Notes: generated by a model not told the origin, from the letters alone. A DNA stretch of 64,000 bases from Pseudomaricurvus sp965656525 (GCA_965656525.1 CBFHKY010000002.1:62001-126000); one strand, 5' to 3'; positions 1 through 9,629 are shown, numbered from the stretch's first letter. Numbers and translations: made by a program.

Positions 1-900
1 TTGAGGAACAGTTTTTGTAATCTTGAATCCAAGTACATTGGATATCTTGTCAAAGTTCACTCGATAATCACGTGGATCTTCCTGCTTCTCAACATATTTA
101 ATAGAAGCATCAGGAAGTAGTTTCACAACTTCATCAATGATCATTTTCTTTTGGTAGTTCTCTGTAGTATCCCCTACATTGAATACTTCATAAGCTACTT
201 TTTCTTGATCAGCCTTAAAGACTTCCACTACGGATCTGGACAGATCCACAACATGACAGTATGGACGCCAGAATTGCTCACCAAAAATGACAAGCTCGCG
301 TTCAAGAGCCAACTCTTTTGTAAACTCATTTACCGTCAAGTCAAACCGTAAACGTGGCGAAAGACCGTACACCGTTGAGAAGCGCAAGCATGTGGGCTTG
401 CACGTCATGTTGTTGTCTTTCTGTCCCAAGAGAAATTGTTCAAATTCAACTTTGGTTTCTGCATATAGTGATACTGGAGCAAGAGGAGAGTCTTCGTGCA
501 CATACCCTTCACCGTCCTCCATTTTTCCATAATTGCTGCATGTAGATGCAAATACAAAGCGTTTAACACCCACGCTTTCTGCAATTTCATACAACCTCTT
601 TGAAGCATCTAAATTAATCGATTTAGTTAACTCTGGCTGCTTTGCACAAGCAGGGTCACCAACGATAGCGGCCAAGTGAGCGATATAGTCAACACCAGAC
701 ATAGCTGATCTCATCAGCTCTTCATCACGAACATCGCCTTTAATGAACGTGAAATTATCATCATTTAGCAGCTCTACAATACTTTCACCGCCAAAACTCA
801 GATTATCCACGACCACAACTTTATAGCTTTCTTGCAGCAACAGCCTTACTAATACACTACCTATATAACCTGCCCCACCAGTAACCAATACCTTTGTCAT
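1..900 (-). CDS. NAD-dependent sugar-nucleotide epimerase/dehydratase (partial, C-terminus outside window)
   Basis: An uninterrupted reading frame runs from an ATG at 900 to the first base of the window with no stop, so 300 codons are visible and the 3' end is missing. The N-terminus MTKVLVTGGAGYIGS is the Rossmann dinucleotide-binding motif of extended short-chain dehydrogenases. A TCSNYG stretch supplies the catalytic Ser/Thr region, and LYAETK gives the YxxxK catalytic pair. These features place it among NDP-sugar epimerases/dehydratases; the exact substrate cannot be read from the sequence. A GAGGAAAG ribosome binding site precedes the start, and the upstream epimerase gene ends 7 bases away, so the two are probably co-transcribed in the glycan operon. 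It is not a pseudogene: the frame is clean throughout. Confidence 0.88.
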   Translation of the reverse strand, partial: MTKVLVTGGAGYIGSVLVRLLLQESYKVVVVDNLSFGGESIVELLNDDNFTFIKGDVRDEELMRSAMSGVDYIAHLAAIVGDPACAKQPELTKSINLDASKRLYEIAESVGVKRFVFASTCSNYGKMEDGEGYVHEDSPLAPVSLYAETKVEFEQFLLGQKDNNMTCKPTCLRFSTVYGLSPRLRFDLTVNEFTKELALERELVIFGEQFWRPYCHVVDLSRSVVEVFKADQEKVAYEVFNVGDTTENYQKKMIIDEVVKLLPDASIKYVEKQEDPRDYRVNFDKISNVLGFKITKTVPQ

Positions 901-907
901 TCTTTCC

Positions 908-1921
908 TCACAACTTGTAGTCATAGTATTTAACAAACCATTCAATAAACTTATTGATGCCTTCATTCACTGTAGTCTTTGGCTGGAAGCCCGTTTCTTG
1001 CACTAAAGCATCTACATTTGCATGAGTATCAGGCACGTCACCGGGCTGTAACGGCAAAAGTGTCATTTCAGCCTTTTTGCCTAAAGCGTTTTCAATAGCG
1101 TGAATATAATCCATTAAGAGTACTGGGTTTGAATTTCCAACATTGTAAACTCTCCAAGGGTATTTACTGCTTGCTGGATCTGGTTTTAAGCCACTCCAGT
1201 TAGGGTTCGGAGCAGCGATTTTATCCGAAACTCTTAAAATCCCCTCACAAATGTCATCAATATATGTGAAATCACGCCGATGATCCCCATAATTGAACAC
1301 TTCAATCTTTTCATCATTGAGGATAGCTTTAGCAAATTTAAACAGGGCCATATCAGGACGCCCCCAAGGGCCGTATGCCGTAAAGAAACGCAAACCCGTA
1401 GTTGGCAAACCATAAAGAGAGCTGTAAGTGTGAGCCATTAACTCATTAGACTTTTTAGTGGCCGCGTACATGGACAATGGGTGGTCAACCGAATCTTCTA
1501 CTGCAAATGGCAAAGTTTCATTGGCCCCATAAACAGAACTTGAAGAAGCGTAGACCAAGTGCTTCACATCATTATGACGACAACCTTCTAAAATATTCAA
1601 GAAACCGGTTATATTGCTGTCAACATAAGCATAGGGGTTTTCTATGGAATAACGTACACCAGCCTGTGCCGCTAAATTTATAACTAACTCAAAGCTATTA
1701 CTTTCAAACAGATCTTTAATCGCGACTCGATCAGATAGCTCCATTTTTTGAAAGTGAAAGTTAGTAGATGCAGATAAACGACTTAGGCGATCTAACTTCA
1801 ACTGCGGATCATAGTAGTCGTTTATATTATCAATGCCTATTACGGTATCACCACGCTTAAGCAGCCTCTCCGCCACATGCATTCCAATAAAACCTGCCAC
1901 ACCAGTTACTAATACGTTCAT
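908..1921 (-). CDS. UDP-glucuronate 4-epimerase-like protein
   Basis: This 337-residue extended SDR protein opens with MNVLVTGVAGFIGMHVAERL, followed by GIDNINDYYDPQLK, a signature of capsular UDP-glucuronate 4-epimerases that make UDP-galacturonate. The catalytic SSSSVYG (about residues 125-131) and MYAATKK (YxxxK) motifs are present, as is FFTAYGPWGRPDMA in the C-terminal substrate domain. It acts in the cytoplasm on nucleotide sugars for O-antigen or capsule synthesis. It lies 87 bases downstream of the WbpL-like gene, in the same direction. Length and motifs match the family; the substrate is inferred from similarity remembered, not tested. Confidence 0.88.
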   Translation of the reverse strand: MNVLVTGVAGFIGMHVAERLLKRGDTVIGIDNINDYYDPQLKLDRLSRLSASTNFHFQKMELSDRVAIKDLFESNSFELVINLAAQAGVRYSIENPYAYVDSNITGFLNILEGCRHNDVKHLVYASSSSVYGANETLPFAVEDSVDHPLSMYAATKKSNELMAHTYSSLYGLPTTGLRFFTAYGPWGRPDMALFKFAKAILNDEKIEVFNYGDHRRDFTYIDDICEGILRVSDKIAAPNPNWSGLKPDPASSKYPWRVYNVGNSNPVLLMDYIHAIENALGKKAEMTLLPLQPGDVPDTHANVDALVQETGFQPKTTVNEGINKFIEWFVKYYDYKL

Positions 1922-1977
1922 TTTTCACACAATTTCTAGAGGTTGAATAATTTAATAATCAACAAATTCATGTATGC

Positions 1978-1997
1978 CAGCATCCACAGAGATGCTG
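1978..1997 (-). other. Short hairpin between wbpL-like gene and epimerase gene
   Basis: CAGCATC and GATGCTG form a perfect 7-bp stem with a 6-base loop just after the stop of the wbpL-like gene. On the transcribed minus strand no T-run follows it, so it is better read as a weak attenuator or RNA-stabilising hairpin than as an intrinsic terminator. Confidence 0.3.
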
Positions 1998-2008
1998 ACT
2001 TTTTGCAA

Positions 2009-3046
2009 TCAAATACGAGAAGTAGTTTCAAGCTCTACGCCGTAAATGCCGGCTTTTGATAAATATACACCTACAATTAAAGGCAACAGTGCTATGACTG
2101 TAATAATAAATGAATAACTGTAGTATTCTGTAGCCAGCCAAGCCATAGGGAATAACCAAATTATATTGATAAACAAGATAAACAAAGTAACCTTTGAGTG
2201 AGACTTCAGTTTTCTTGCCCATTTCTGATAGGCGTGAAGGTTATGAGCTTGCAACCATGGCTGCCCCGTCAACATTCTGGTTATTAGAGTGACAGTAGAG
2301 TCAACTATAAAATAACCATACAGAATCACCCAACTCCAAGGGCTGATAATATCTTCAGATGATGTCCCAATAGCATAGACAACCAAAGTAAAACCTAGAA
2401 AGCTACTACCAACATCACCCATAAATATTTTGGCAGTGGGGAAGTTAAATATTAAAAAGCCGAGCAAACTTGCGCTTAGTACTAGCAATGAAGCAGAGTG
2501 CATAGTTTCACCCGAAGCATACAAAATACAAGATGCCGCAATAGATACAAACAATGCTTCTAATCCAGCTAAGCCGTTAATCCCGTCCATAAAGTTAAAT
2601 AGATTGGTTGACCAAACTATAGCAAGCAATGCAACAAAATAGCTTACATAAGACAACCAAGGGAACTCATCTTTAAACGGTAACTCAGGAACAGTTTGCA
2701 ACAGAATTAAAGCAAACACTGCAGAGAACAACTGAACAGAAAAGCGCCAACGAATAGCCACACCTCTTTTATCATCAACCCAGCCTATCCAGGCAATAAC
2801 CCCTCCACCAATAAATAATGCTAAAAACATAGGATCTGTAATGACATGCTTAATATAAACAGCTAGAAGACCAAAAATGTATATTGCAACAATCGCAGCT
2901 CCCCCACCACGAGGCGTTGGGGTCTTGTGTGAGCTACGAGCATTCGGAACATCCATCATTGACTTTCGATGAGCAAACCTGATTAAAAACCAAGTACATG
3001 CAGCTGCCACAAAGATAAGCGAAAATAGAAAAAGCCAGAGCCTCAT
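2009..3046 (-). CDS. wbpL: WbpL/WecA-type undecaprenyl-phosphate glycosyl-1-phosphate transferase
   Basis: This polytopic membrane protein of 345 residues has about ten hydrophobic segments. It transfers a sugar-1-phosphate (GlcNAc/FucNAc type in known WbpL and WecA) to undecaprenyl phosphate, the first membrane step of O-unit assembly. Family motifs are visible: DVPNARSSH near residue 32, NLFNFMDGINGLAG near 150, MGDVGSSFLG near 208, and HNLHAYQKWAR near 267. The start ATG overlaps the stop of the upstream SDR gene as ATGA, implying translational coupling. Neighbouring WbpV- and WbpM-like genes recreate the wbpV-wbpL-wbpM end of Pseudomonas O-antigen loci. A second, unrelated initiating transferase is encoded at 24900-25550. 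Confidence 0.9.
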   Translation of the reverse strand: MRLWLFLFSLIFVAAACTWFLIRFAHRKSMMDVPNARSSHKTPTPRGGGAAIVAIYIFGLLAVYIKHVITDPMFLALFIGGGVIAWIGWVDDKRGVAIRWRFSVQLFSAVFALILLQTVPELPFKDEFPWLSYVSYFVALLAIVWSTNLFNFMDGINGLAGLEALFVSIAASCILYASGETMHSASLLVLSASLLGFLIFNFPTAKIFMGDVGSSFLGFTLVVYAIGTSSEDIISPWSWVILYGYFIVDSTVTLITRMLTGQPWLQAHNLHAYQKWARKLKSHSKVTLFILFINIIWLFPMAWLATEYYSYSFIITVIALLPLIVGVYLSKAGIYGVELETTSRI

Positions 3047-3996
3047 TGCGTGCCCTTGCTGATCATCACTTGAATTTCATTGTTTGTAGGAAAAGGCGCA
3101 GACCACTCATAAAACTTACTAGGGTTTTTCCCTTCGAACTCTTGGCTACACGATAGCTTATCCCACAGACTTTTTTTACCAGCCCAAAAACACACATAAG
3201 AAATTAAAAAACTCGGGACAGGAAATAAAAGCACCTGCTTTTTAAATGCTTGAGCTATCATTTTACAAAGCTCAGGTGTGCTATAAGAGTATTTGTCTGT
3301 CACTAAAAAAATCTCTTTTTTGTACGTTATTTTTGGTGTTTCAAAAACAAGAACTTTTAAAAAGTCACAAAGATTTCTAACACTGACAATACTGCGCTTA
3401 TTGTGAAGCATTCCTAATGGTAATAGTGGCACCAAATGCACTAACTTAACCAAAGAAGCCATGTTCGCTTTTACACCTCCTCCGTATATCAAAGGGGATC
3501 GAACAATAGAAACCTGAATCCCATCTTCAGTTAAATTCGTTAGTATTTGCTCGGCTTGATATTTACTTTCTGCATAAACGCCTTTGGGTGTCACCGGGCT
3601 TTGCTCAGTAACCGCATTGATTGTATTTTCAATGCCATAGACTTTTGTTGAACTCAAGTATATGAAATGCTTAACACGCTTATCTCTAGCCACCCTCCAT
3701 AGAGCGCTTGTACCATTAACATTAACCGACTGATATTCATGTCTTCGTTTGTCATCTTCCGTAACATGAGCCTTAGCAGCTAAATGAATAATAACATCAA
3801 TGGTATCTGGAAGCCCTTTACCTGAGTATGACTCGATGGAAGTGTGTTCGATGACATTTACATTGCTAGAGGCTCCAAAGCCATGCACAAGGCCTCGAAC
3901 CAGCAGAAAAAGCTCAACATCATGTGTTTTTAACTGCTCAACTAACTGCCTACCAACAAATCCAGTTGCCCCAGTTATTAAAATAGAAAGGCTCAT
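3043..3996 (-). CDS. WbpV-like NAD-dependent epimerase/reductase
   Basis: This 317-residue extended SDR protein begins with SILITGATGFVGRQLVEQL (Rossmann fold) and carries YLSSTKVYG and YAESKYQAEQ, the catalytic Ser and YxxxK motifs. Proteins of this type beside wbpL (WbpV, Fnl2-like) reduce or epimerise 4-keto sugars made by a WbpM-type dehydratase, for example toward UDP-QuiNAc. That role fits here because the WbpM homologue ends one base before this start and the WbpL homologue overlaps its end. Coding is continuous. The exact sugar product is inferred from context only. Confidence 0.85.
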   Translation of the reverse strand: MSLSILITGATGFVGRQLVEQLKTHDVELFLLVRGLVHGFGASSNVNVIEHTSIESYSGKGLPDTIDVIIHLAAKAHVTEDDKRRHEYQSVNVNGTSALWRVARDKRVKHFIYLSSTKVYGIENTINAVTEQSPVTPKGVYAESKYQAEQILTNLTEDGIQVSIVRSPLIYGGGVKANMASLVKLVHLVPLLPLGMLHNKRSIVSVRNLCDFLKVLVFETPKITYKKEIFLVTDKYSYSTPELCKMIAQAFKKQVLLFPVPSFLISYVCFWAGKKSLWDKLSCSQEFEGKNPSKFYEWSAPFPTNNEIQVMISKGTQ

Positions 3997-5901
3997 TTAA
4001 TGTAACTTTATACTTATTGGCGTTTGGTCAGCCTCATTCATAACGAGGCTTGTAATAGGTTCATTTGGAGCAAAACCTGTAGGTGCATCGCGTAATAGGC
4101 CTCTAACCTTATCTGAATCTCGATCGAGAATAGCTTTTTTTAGACTATCAACCAGCAACTCCAATTCTTCCAATGATGGTGACAGCTCACGAGCGCACAT
4201 GATTCGTGGGTGAACGGTACCTAATGCGTTATCATCAACCAACAATTCCTCGTAAAGCTTTTCTCCTGGACGCAGTCCAGTAAACTCAATTGCAACATAG
4301 CGATCAGATGAAGAGTTTTCTGTAAAGCCCATAAGATGGATCATCTTTTTGGCTAAATCAACAATCTTCACTGGCTGCCCCATATCAAGCACAAAAACTT
4401 CACCTCCCTTTGCTAACGCTCCTGCTTGAATGACGAGCTGTACGGCTTCAGGGATAGTCATAAAATAACGCGTAATTTCAGGGTGAGTCACAGTTAAAGG
4501 CCCACCTTTCTTAATTTGAGCTTGAAATAAAGGTACTACAGAACCTGACGACCCCAGCACGTTCCCAAATCGAACCATACTAAAGCAGGTTTTTTGATCT
4601 TTTGCTGCTGAAAAAGCTTGTAGAATGAACTCTGCTACCCTTTTAGAGGCGCCCATTATATTGGTAGACCGAACGGCTTTATCCGTAGAAATAAGAACCA
4701 TATTTTCGACGTTATAATTTTGAGCAGCTTTAGCAACCACATACGTTCCCAAAACGTTGTTTTTGACACCCTCAATGACATTTTCTTCTACCAAAGGAAC
4801 ATGCTTATAGGCCGCGGCATGATAAATGGTCTGTACAGCATGAGCAGAAACTAGCTCATTGATTAACGCTTCATCCAGCACGCTTCCTATGACAGGTATA
4901 ATAGATAGATTCTCATCCGACGAACTCTTTATACTGTTATGAATACTGTATAAAGCAAACTCAGAATTATCCAACAGGACCAACCGCTTCGGAGAAAAGC
5001 GGATCAATTGCCTACACATCTCAGAGCCTATTGATCCTCCAGCACCGGTGACCATAACAACTTTATTCTTTACACATTTATCCATGAGCTTGGTTACGGG
5101 CTCTACCGGTGTTCTTCCTAGCAGATCTTCAACTTTAACATCACGGAGACTTTTAACACTTAAGCCACCGGAGACAATCTGCGAATACGGAGGGATAATT
5201 TTAACTTTGACTGACAGTAACTCGAGCATCTCATAGATATTTTTTCGCTGCTCCTGAGTAATATTAGCAATCGCCAATAGAACTTGATGGACATTATAAT
5301 CCTCTACCATACTCGCTATCTTTGATGGAGGATAAACTTCAATTCCCTGAAGACACCTGCCGTGGAGCTTGGGATTATCATCAATAAAAGCAATAGGGGT
5401 GTAATGGTTATCGTGAACCAAAGACATTGCCAACTGATTTCCAGCTTTACCCGCACCATATATGATAACAGGCTCACCTATTTGCCCACTGGCGTATTGT
5501 TGAAACAAAAGACGGAGTCCAAATCTACTCCCCAACATAAATAAAATAGCCAAACAAGCATAAATAATTGGCGTTGAACGGGGCAAAGCAATAGAAAAAA
5601 AGAAAAGGCAAAGGGACATTAAGACTGAAGAGGCCAATACCACAGAACAAATAGATACAATATTTTGATTTCCAAAAAAACGTACTACTGTTTTATAAAC
5701 ACCTATTTTTTCACCAAAAACTATGGTGAAGACAATACAAATTAATAGGCAACACCATACAAGTATAGAGTCAGAGCTGTAAACCTCGCCTAAACGAATG
5801 GATACAGCCAGAAAAAACGCCGCTATTAACGACAAAGTATCGATAGCTTGTGCAGTCAGCCTCTTCAAAACTCTAGGCAAATTAAATAAATTTGAGATCA
5901 T
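3997..5901 (-). CDS. wbpM: WbpM/PglF-type UDP-HexNAc 4,6-dehydratase (membrane-bound)
   Basis: The 634-residue length and layout match large WbpM/FlaA1-type dehydratases: about four N-terminal membrane segments (residues 10-130), a first Rossmann-like domain (IIYGAGKAGNQ, near 147), and a C-terminal SDR domain opening with VMVTGAGGSIGSE near 283. The catalytic region reads STDKA then MGASK: the usual tyrosine is methionine, which is the normal Ser-Met-Lys arrangement in this family. It converts UDP-GlcNAc-type sugars to 4-keto-6-deoxy intermediates at the inner membrane. AAGGTGA precedes the ATG. An aminotransferase and an acetyltransferase lie directly upstream, an arrangement like the Pgl pathway for bacillosamine-type sugars. 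Confidence 0.92.
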   Translation of the reverse strand: MISNLFNLPRVLKRLTAQAIDTLSLIAAFFLAVSIRLGEVYSSDSILVWCCLLICIVFTIVFGEKIGVYKTVVRFFGNQNIVSICSVVLASSVLMSLCLFFFSIALPRSTPIIYACLAILFMLGSRFGLRLLFQQYASGQIGEPVIIYGAGKAGNQLAMSLVHDNHYTPIAFIDDNPKLHGRCLQGIEVYPPSKIASMVEDYNVHQVLLAIANITQEQRKNIYEMLELLSVKVKIIPPYSQIVSGGLSVKSLRDVKVEDLLGRTPVEPVTKLMDKCVKNKVVMVTGAGGSIGSEMCRQLIRFSPKRLVLLDNSEFALYSIHNSIKSSSDENLSIIPVIGSVLDEALINELVSAHAVQTIYHAAAYKHVPLVEENVIEGVKNNVLGTYVVAKAAQNYNVENMVLISTDKAVRSTNIMGASKRVAEFILQAFSAAKDQKTCFSMVRFGNVLGSSGSVVPLFQAQIKKGGPLTVTHPEITRYFMTIPEAVQLVIQAGALAKGGEVFVLDMGQPVKIVDLAKKMIHLMGFTENSSSDRYVAIEFTGLRPGEKLYEELLVDDNALGTVHPRIMCARELSPSLEELELLVDSLKKAILDRDSDKVRGLLRDAPTGFAPNEPITSLVMNEADQTPISIKLH

Positions 5902-5910
5902 AAAGTCACC

Positions 5911-7086
5911 TTAAGCTGTTGCTTCAAGCAAAACCGAAGCAAGCTCTCTACACACTTTCTCCAAATCCATTTTTGTTATGGTAGGATGAACCAAGAAGCA
6001 TAGACTTGTTTCTCCAAGCTCAGACGCTATTGGTAGTGGCATATCTGGCCTCCAACCGGTTCCATCGAAAGCTTTTTCTAAATAAACTTCAGAGCATGTA
6101 CCGGAAAAACATGGCACTCCTCGATCATTCAACACTGTAATAAGTCGATCCCTAGACCAACCACTTTTTAGATATTCAGAGCGAACGTACATATAATGTT
6201 TATATGGAACATAATCTATATGTTCTGGAACTTGAGGGACTGTAATTGCTGCACTCACAGAAGCGGCTTTATTGTACATTTGAGCATTAGCTTTTCTCAC
6301 TTGAGACCACTCATCAAGAAATGCCAATTGATGACGGCCCAAGCAAGCCTGCATTTCCGTCATACGCCAATTAGTACCAAATGATTCGTGTAGCCAACGA
6401 TACCCGCCTCCATGGTCTTGCTCATATACTGCAGCCCAACTCTTACCATGGTCTTTATAAGACCATGCCTTTCGCCAAAGCGCTTCATCATTACAGATAA
6501 ACATTCCACCCTCACCACCAGTGGTCATAATTTTATCTTGACAAAATGAAAAAGCCGACACGTGACCAATACTACCTAGACGTCGTCCCTTATAAGAAGA
6601 CCCATGTGCTTGGGCACAATCCTCAATGACATAAAAACCATGCTGGTCAGCGAGCTTCATAATGCCATCCATTTCACACGGCCAGCCTGCTATATGAACA
6701 CAAATGACGGCTTTGGTTTTTTTGGACAAGGCAGGAGAAATGGTTTCTACACTTATGTTCCCTGAGTTTCGCTCAATATCTACAAAAACTGGAGTTGCAC
6801 CAACACTCACTATACTTGAAACCGAGGCGATAAAAGTTCTAGGCGTTACAATGACTTCATCTCCAGGACCAACCCCAAGACTGATCAGAGCAAGTTCCAA
6901 CGCCAAAGTTCCATTAGCCAAGGCAATGGCATAATTAGCATCATAAAAAGAAGCCATCTCAAGCTCAAATGAACGGGCCTCACGACCGGTCCAGTAATTT
7001 ACTTTATTGCTTAATAGTACATTGGCTACTTTATCAGCTTCGTCTTGAGTAAAGGACGGCCACGGGGCAAGTGCAGTTTCTAACAT
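5911..7086 (-). CDS. DegT/DnrJ/EryC1/StrS family sugar aminotransferase
   Basis: This 391-residue PLP enzyme is expected to transaminate a keto-sugar nucleotide. The PLP lysine lies in SFCQDKIMTTGGEGG (near residue 185), and VIEDCAQAHGSSYKG is the family's aspartate/Gln cofactor region. The gene sits between the WbpM-type dehydratase (10 bases downstream) and the NeuD/PglD-type acetyltransferase. This gives the dehydratase-aminotransferase-acetyltransferase set that makes N-acetylated amino sugars such as di-N-acetylbacillosamine. The enzyme class is clear; the sugar is inferred. Confidence 0.9.
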   Translation of the reverse strand: MLETALAPWPSFTQDEADKVANVLLSNKVNYWTGREARSFELEMASFYDANYAIALANGTLALELALISLGVGPGDEVIVTPRTFIASVSSIVSVGATPVFVDIERNSGNISVETISPALSKKTKAVICVHIAGWPCEMDGIMKLADQHGFYVIEDCAQAHGSSYKGRRLGSIGHVSAFSFCQDKIMTTGGEGGMFICNDEALWRKAWSYKDHGKSWAAVYEQDHGGGYRWLHESFGTNWRMTEMQACLGRHQLAFLDEWSQVRKANAQMYNKAASVSAAITVPQVPEHIDYVPYKHYMYVRSEYLKSGWSRDRLITVLNDRGVPCFSGTCSEVYLEKAFDGTGWRPDMPLPIASELGETSLCFLVHPTITKMDLEKVCRELASVLLEATA

Positions 7087-7134
7087 TTAACTCTCAAACC
7101 AATAACAGGAAATTCTTATCCATCCGCAGGATAC

Positions 7135-7785
7135 CTACCAGCGTGCGGGGATACCTTTAGCTGTCACAGCAGCAGGCACAGAGTTTACCACTACCGCACC
7201 CGCTCCTACAGAACTCCGATCACCTACAGAGCAGCAAGGCAAAGCGACTGCTCTGGCACCAAACAAAACCTCTTGCCCAATATTACAGCCGCCCGATAAA
7301 ATTGAGCCTGGCCCTAAGTGGCTATGATCTCCCACGACACAATCATGCTCAACAATTGCCCCTGTATTAATAATCACATTGCTACCAATACTTGCATCTG
7401 GGTTAATTGTCACACCAGAAAAAACCACCGTCCCTTTACCTAAAGTGGCAAAGTTACTTACGACAGCATTTTTATGGATAACCGTATCAAGCGAAACAGC
7501 CATACTTTCCAGCCAGAGATATATGCGTTTTCTTATCTGGATATCACCAATAGCAACTATAAACTTACACTGTTGAGCAGCTAAATCCATTATACAGTCG
7601 TCATTCCCAATAACAGACAAACCCATAACCTGCTCAAGAGCAGGATATCGACCATCTAAAAAGGAAATACTGTCATACTGACAAGTTGACATCGCAGCAT
7701 CAGCAACAACTTTTCCATGCCCCCCTGCCCCAATGATGACTAGTTTTTTCACACTGCTGGGGTCTTTAATGGCTGATGTCATCAT
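7135..7785 (-). CDS. PglD/NeuD-type sugar acyltransferase
   Basis: This 216-residue protein has an N-terminal nucleotide-sugar-binding fold (KKLVIIGAGGHGKVVADA) and a C-terminal left-handed beta-helix of hexapeptide repeats. The catalytic histidine of this family is seen in IVEHDCVVGDHSHLGPG, and the ending VTAKGIPARW is typical. PglD enzymes N-acetylate UDP-4-amino sugars made by PglE-type aminotransferases, and such an aminotransferase is the next gene. Its ATG overlaps the stop of the upstream ligase gene as ATGA, so the two are translationally coupled, tying sugar synthesis to the oligosaccharide ligase. Confidence 0.88.
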   Translation of the reverse strand: MMTSAIKDPSSVKKLVIIGAGGHGKVVADAAMSTCQYDSISFLDGRYPALEQVMGLSVIGNDDCIMDLAAQQCKFIVAIGDIQIRKRIYLWLESMAVSLDTVIHKNAVVSNFATLGKGTVVFSGVTINPDASIGSNVIINTGAIVEHDCVVGDHSHLGPGSILSGGCNIGQEVLFGARAVALPCCSVGDRSSVGAGAVVVNSVPAAVTAKGIPARW

Positions 7786-9629
7786 TGAGCGCCTTTTAAT
7801 GCGAACTCTAAATCAGCAATTTGTTTCGGAAAGGTCTCATTTTTAGGATAAAGAAAATGGGCTTCCTTTGCATACTTCAGTGAAGCTTGAACATTTCCGT
7901 AAAGGCGAAGTACCACAATAAAGTTTTCATATATTGATTCTTGCGGAGCATATTGAATCACTGAATATGCCCAATACATATATTTTTTTGCATCCTCAGC
8001 AGAAATGCTACCCACCCTACCGGCTTCAGCAATGATCGAATGCATAAACTCATAATTATATCGAACCCTAAATGCTGCTGGATTTTTTATGGATGTTAGT
8101 GCTGCTAAATCTTTTTTATCAGAAGCATAATATTGATGGAACATCAAACAAGCATAAATTGTAGAATAAAGAAAAACAAAAGCCATAAACAAGCCAAATC
8201 CAGCCACAGGAACAAGCCCCCAGCCTATAAGACGGGGAACTTTTATCTCAATTAACTTAGACTTATCTGCAAGAAAAAGGATACATAAAAAGAACAAAAA
8301 GTGCGGTGCAGAATGATAAAAAGGCAGTTCAAATAGTGAATGAAGAGCCAAAGGCATACCCAACATAAGCACACCTAGATCCAGATCACGCCTTTTCGTC
8401 AATACCAAAAAAACCAAAAGCAGCATCACAAAACCAATCACCGAAAAAGCACCTAACTCTACCATCCAGTGAAGCGGCTCACTGTGTGCGTGAGCCAAAT
8501 AGAATTCTGCTGGCGCATTAGGATGAGCTTCAAGATAACGGGCTTGGTATTCAAGATACTTACGTCCAAAAGAACCGACCCCGTGACCCACGATAGGTTC
8601 ATCCATAATCATAATGGCAGCAATTTTATAAATAGTCTGCCGAGTTCCCAAAAAAGATAAATCAAGAAAAGGCTTTTCACCTTGGGCATCCGGCTCTAAC
8701 TCAACCTCCGCATCTATTAAGCTGTCATCAAGCTTTTCTTGTGCTTTTGATTCATCTATAGCCTCTTTAACGTTCTCTACTAGAGGTGAAGCTGCTGCAA
8801 CACTTGGTCGCTCGTATATAAACTCTCTCGGAATAACCAACGCTAAAGCGATCGCTGCAATTACAGCTAAAGAAACACCATATCGCTTTTGTCGATAATT
8901 GAAGTAACCTAAAAACACCAAAATAGATACAACTGACACAACCAAAACTGTTGTTACTTTAGCAAGAATCATCAAATGGTGATTAAGAAATAACAACAGT
9001 AAACATAAAACCAAAGGGGCAGCAGTTATTTTTTTACTAGAAAAGAGATAGTAAAGTGCCATCAATGACCCAACCGACAAAAAGCTGGAATAATCATTAG
9101 TCTGCTGAAAAACTCCATAAGGCAAACCTAACGAAGCCCTTAAAAACATCATATTTGACTCGGTAATCAAATAATACTGACTCAAACCCCAGAATGTCTG
9201 AATGATGGTTGAAACAAATAAAATGACTAACAGATTAGATTTAAAGCTTTCAGTTTTGCACTGAAACAGAGCCCCTAAAAAAAACAAGCCTGCGCCTAGA
9301 CCCACAAACACTAAATAGGTTGTATCCAGTAAAAGGCGGTCATTATAAATTAACGGAAAGAAGATAAATCCAACAGAGAGAAGGTATAAAAAATAAGCTT
9401 TTGTTAGGAATAACCGGCGCCTAATCACAACACTCAGCATAATTACAAATACTGCAAGGGCAATAATAGACCAAGTAAAAGCATTGTAAGGCAGCTGTAT
9501 ACCTGAGCCCCCAACGTTATTATTGACATAGTTCATGGCTCCCAAAAACACGACAGCCATAAAGAATAGAATTACTTTTTCCAACTGCAGTAGTGCGCCC
9601 TTGTTAGCCAACCCGGTCAGAGCGTTCAT
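7782..9629 (-). CDS. Wzy_C-family oligosaccharide ligase, PglL (protein O-oligosaccharyltransferase)-like
   Basis: This protein of about 615 residues has roughly twelve membrane segments and a periplasmic C-terminal region rich in helices. Motifs of the O-antigen ligase/PglL superfamily are present: GLPYGVFQQTNDYSSFLS, like the PglL N-terminal Gln-Gln-Asn region, and LAHAHSEPLHWMVELG, matching the conserved periplasmic His region. The C-terminal helical domain (residues about 460-615) resembles the Wzy_C_2 extension of pilin glycosylation ligases. It could glycosylate secreted proteins (PglL role) or attach O-antigen to lipid A (WaaL role); motifs and neighbourhood lean to PglL. GTG at 9632 is an alternative start to the ATG at 9629 used here. 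It lies directly downstream of the two surface-protein genes, beyond a terminator. Confidence 0.8.
   Translation of the reverse strand: MNALTGLANKGALLQLEKVILFFMAVVFLGAMNYVNNNVGGSGIQLPYNAFTWSIIALAVFVIMLSVVIRRRLFLTKAYFLYLLSVGFIFFPLIYNDRLLLDTTYLVFVGLGAGLFFLGALFQCKTESFKSNLLVILFVSTIIQTFWGLSQYYLITESNMMFLRASLGLPYGVFQQTNDYSSFLSVGSLMALYYLFSSKKITAAPLVLCLLLLFLNHHLMILAKVTTVLVVSVVSILVFLGYFNYRQKRYGVSLAVIAAIALALVIPREFIYERPSVAAASPLVENVKEAIDESKAQEKLDDSLIDAEVELEPDAQGEKPFLDLSFLGTRQTIYKIAAIMIMDEPIVGHGVGSFGRKYLEYQARYLEAHPNAPAEFYLAHAHSEPLHWMVELGAFSVIGFVMLLLVFLVLTKRRDLDLGVLMLGMPLALHSLFELPFYHSAPHFLFFLCILFLADKSKLIEIKVPRLIGWGLVPVAGFGLFMAFVFLYSTIYACLMFHQYYASDKKDLAALTSIKNPAAFRVRYNYEFMHSIIAEAGRVGSISAEDAKKYMYWAYSVIQYAPQESIYENFIVVLRLYGNVQASLKYAKEAHFLYPKNETFPKQIADLEFALKGAQ

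Noticed and set aside
1..900. Apparent absence of a long gene, suggesting a degraded epimerase
   Set aside because: Reading the minus strand by hand gives a continuous frame from 900 to base 1; it is simply cut by the window edge, not broken.
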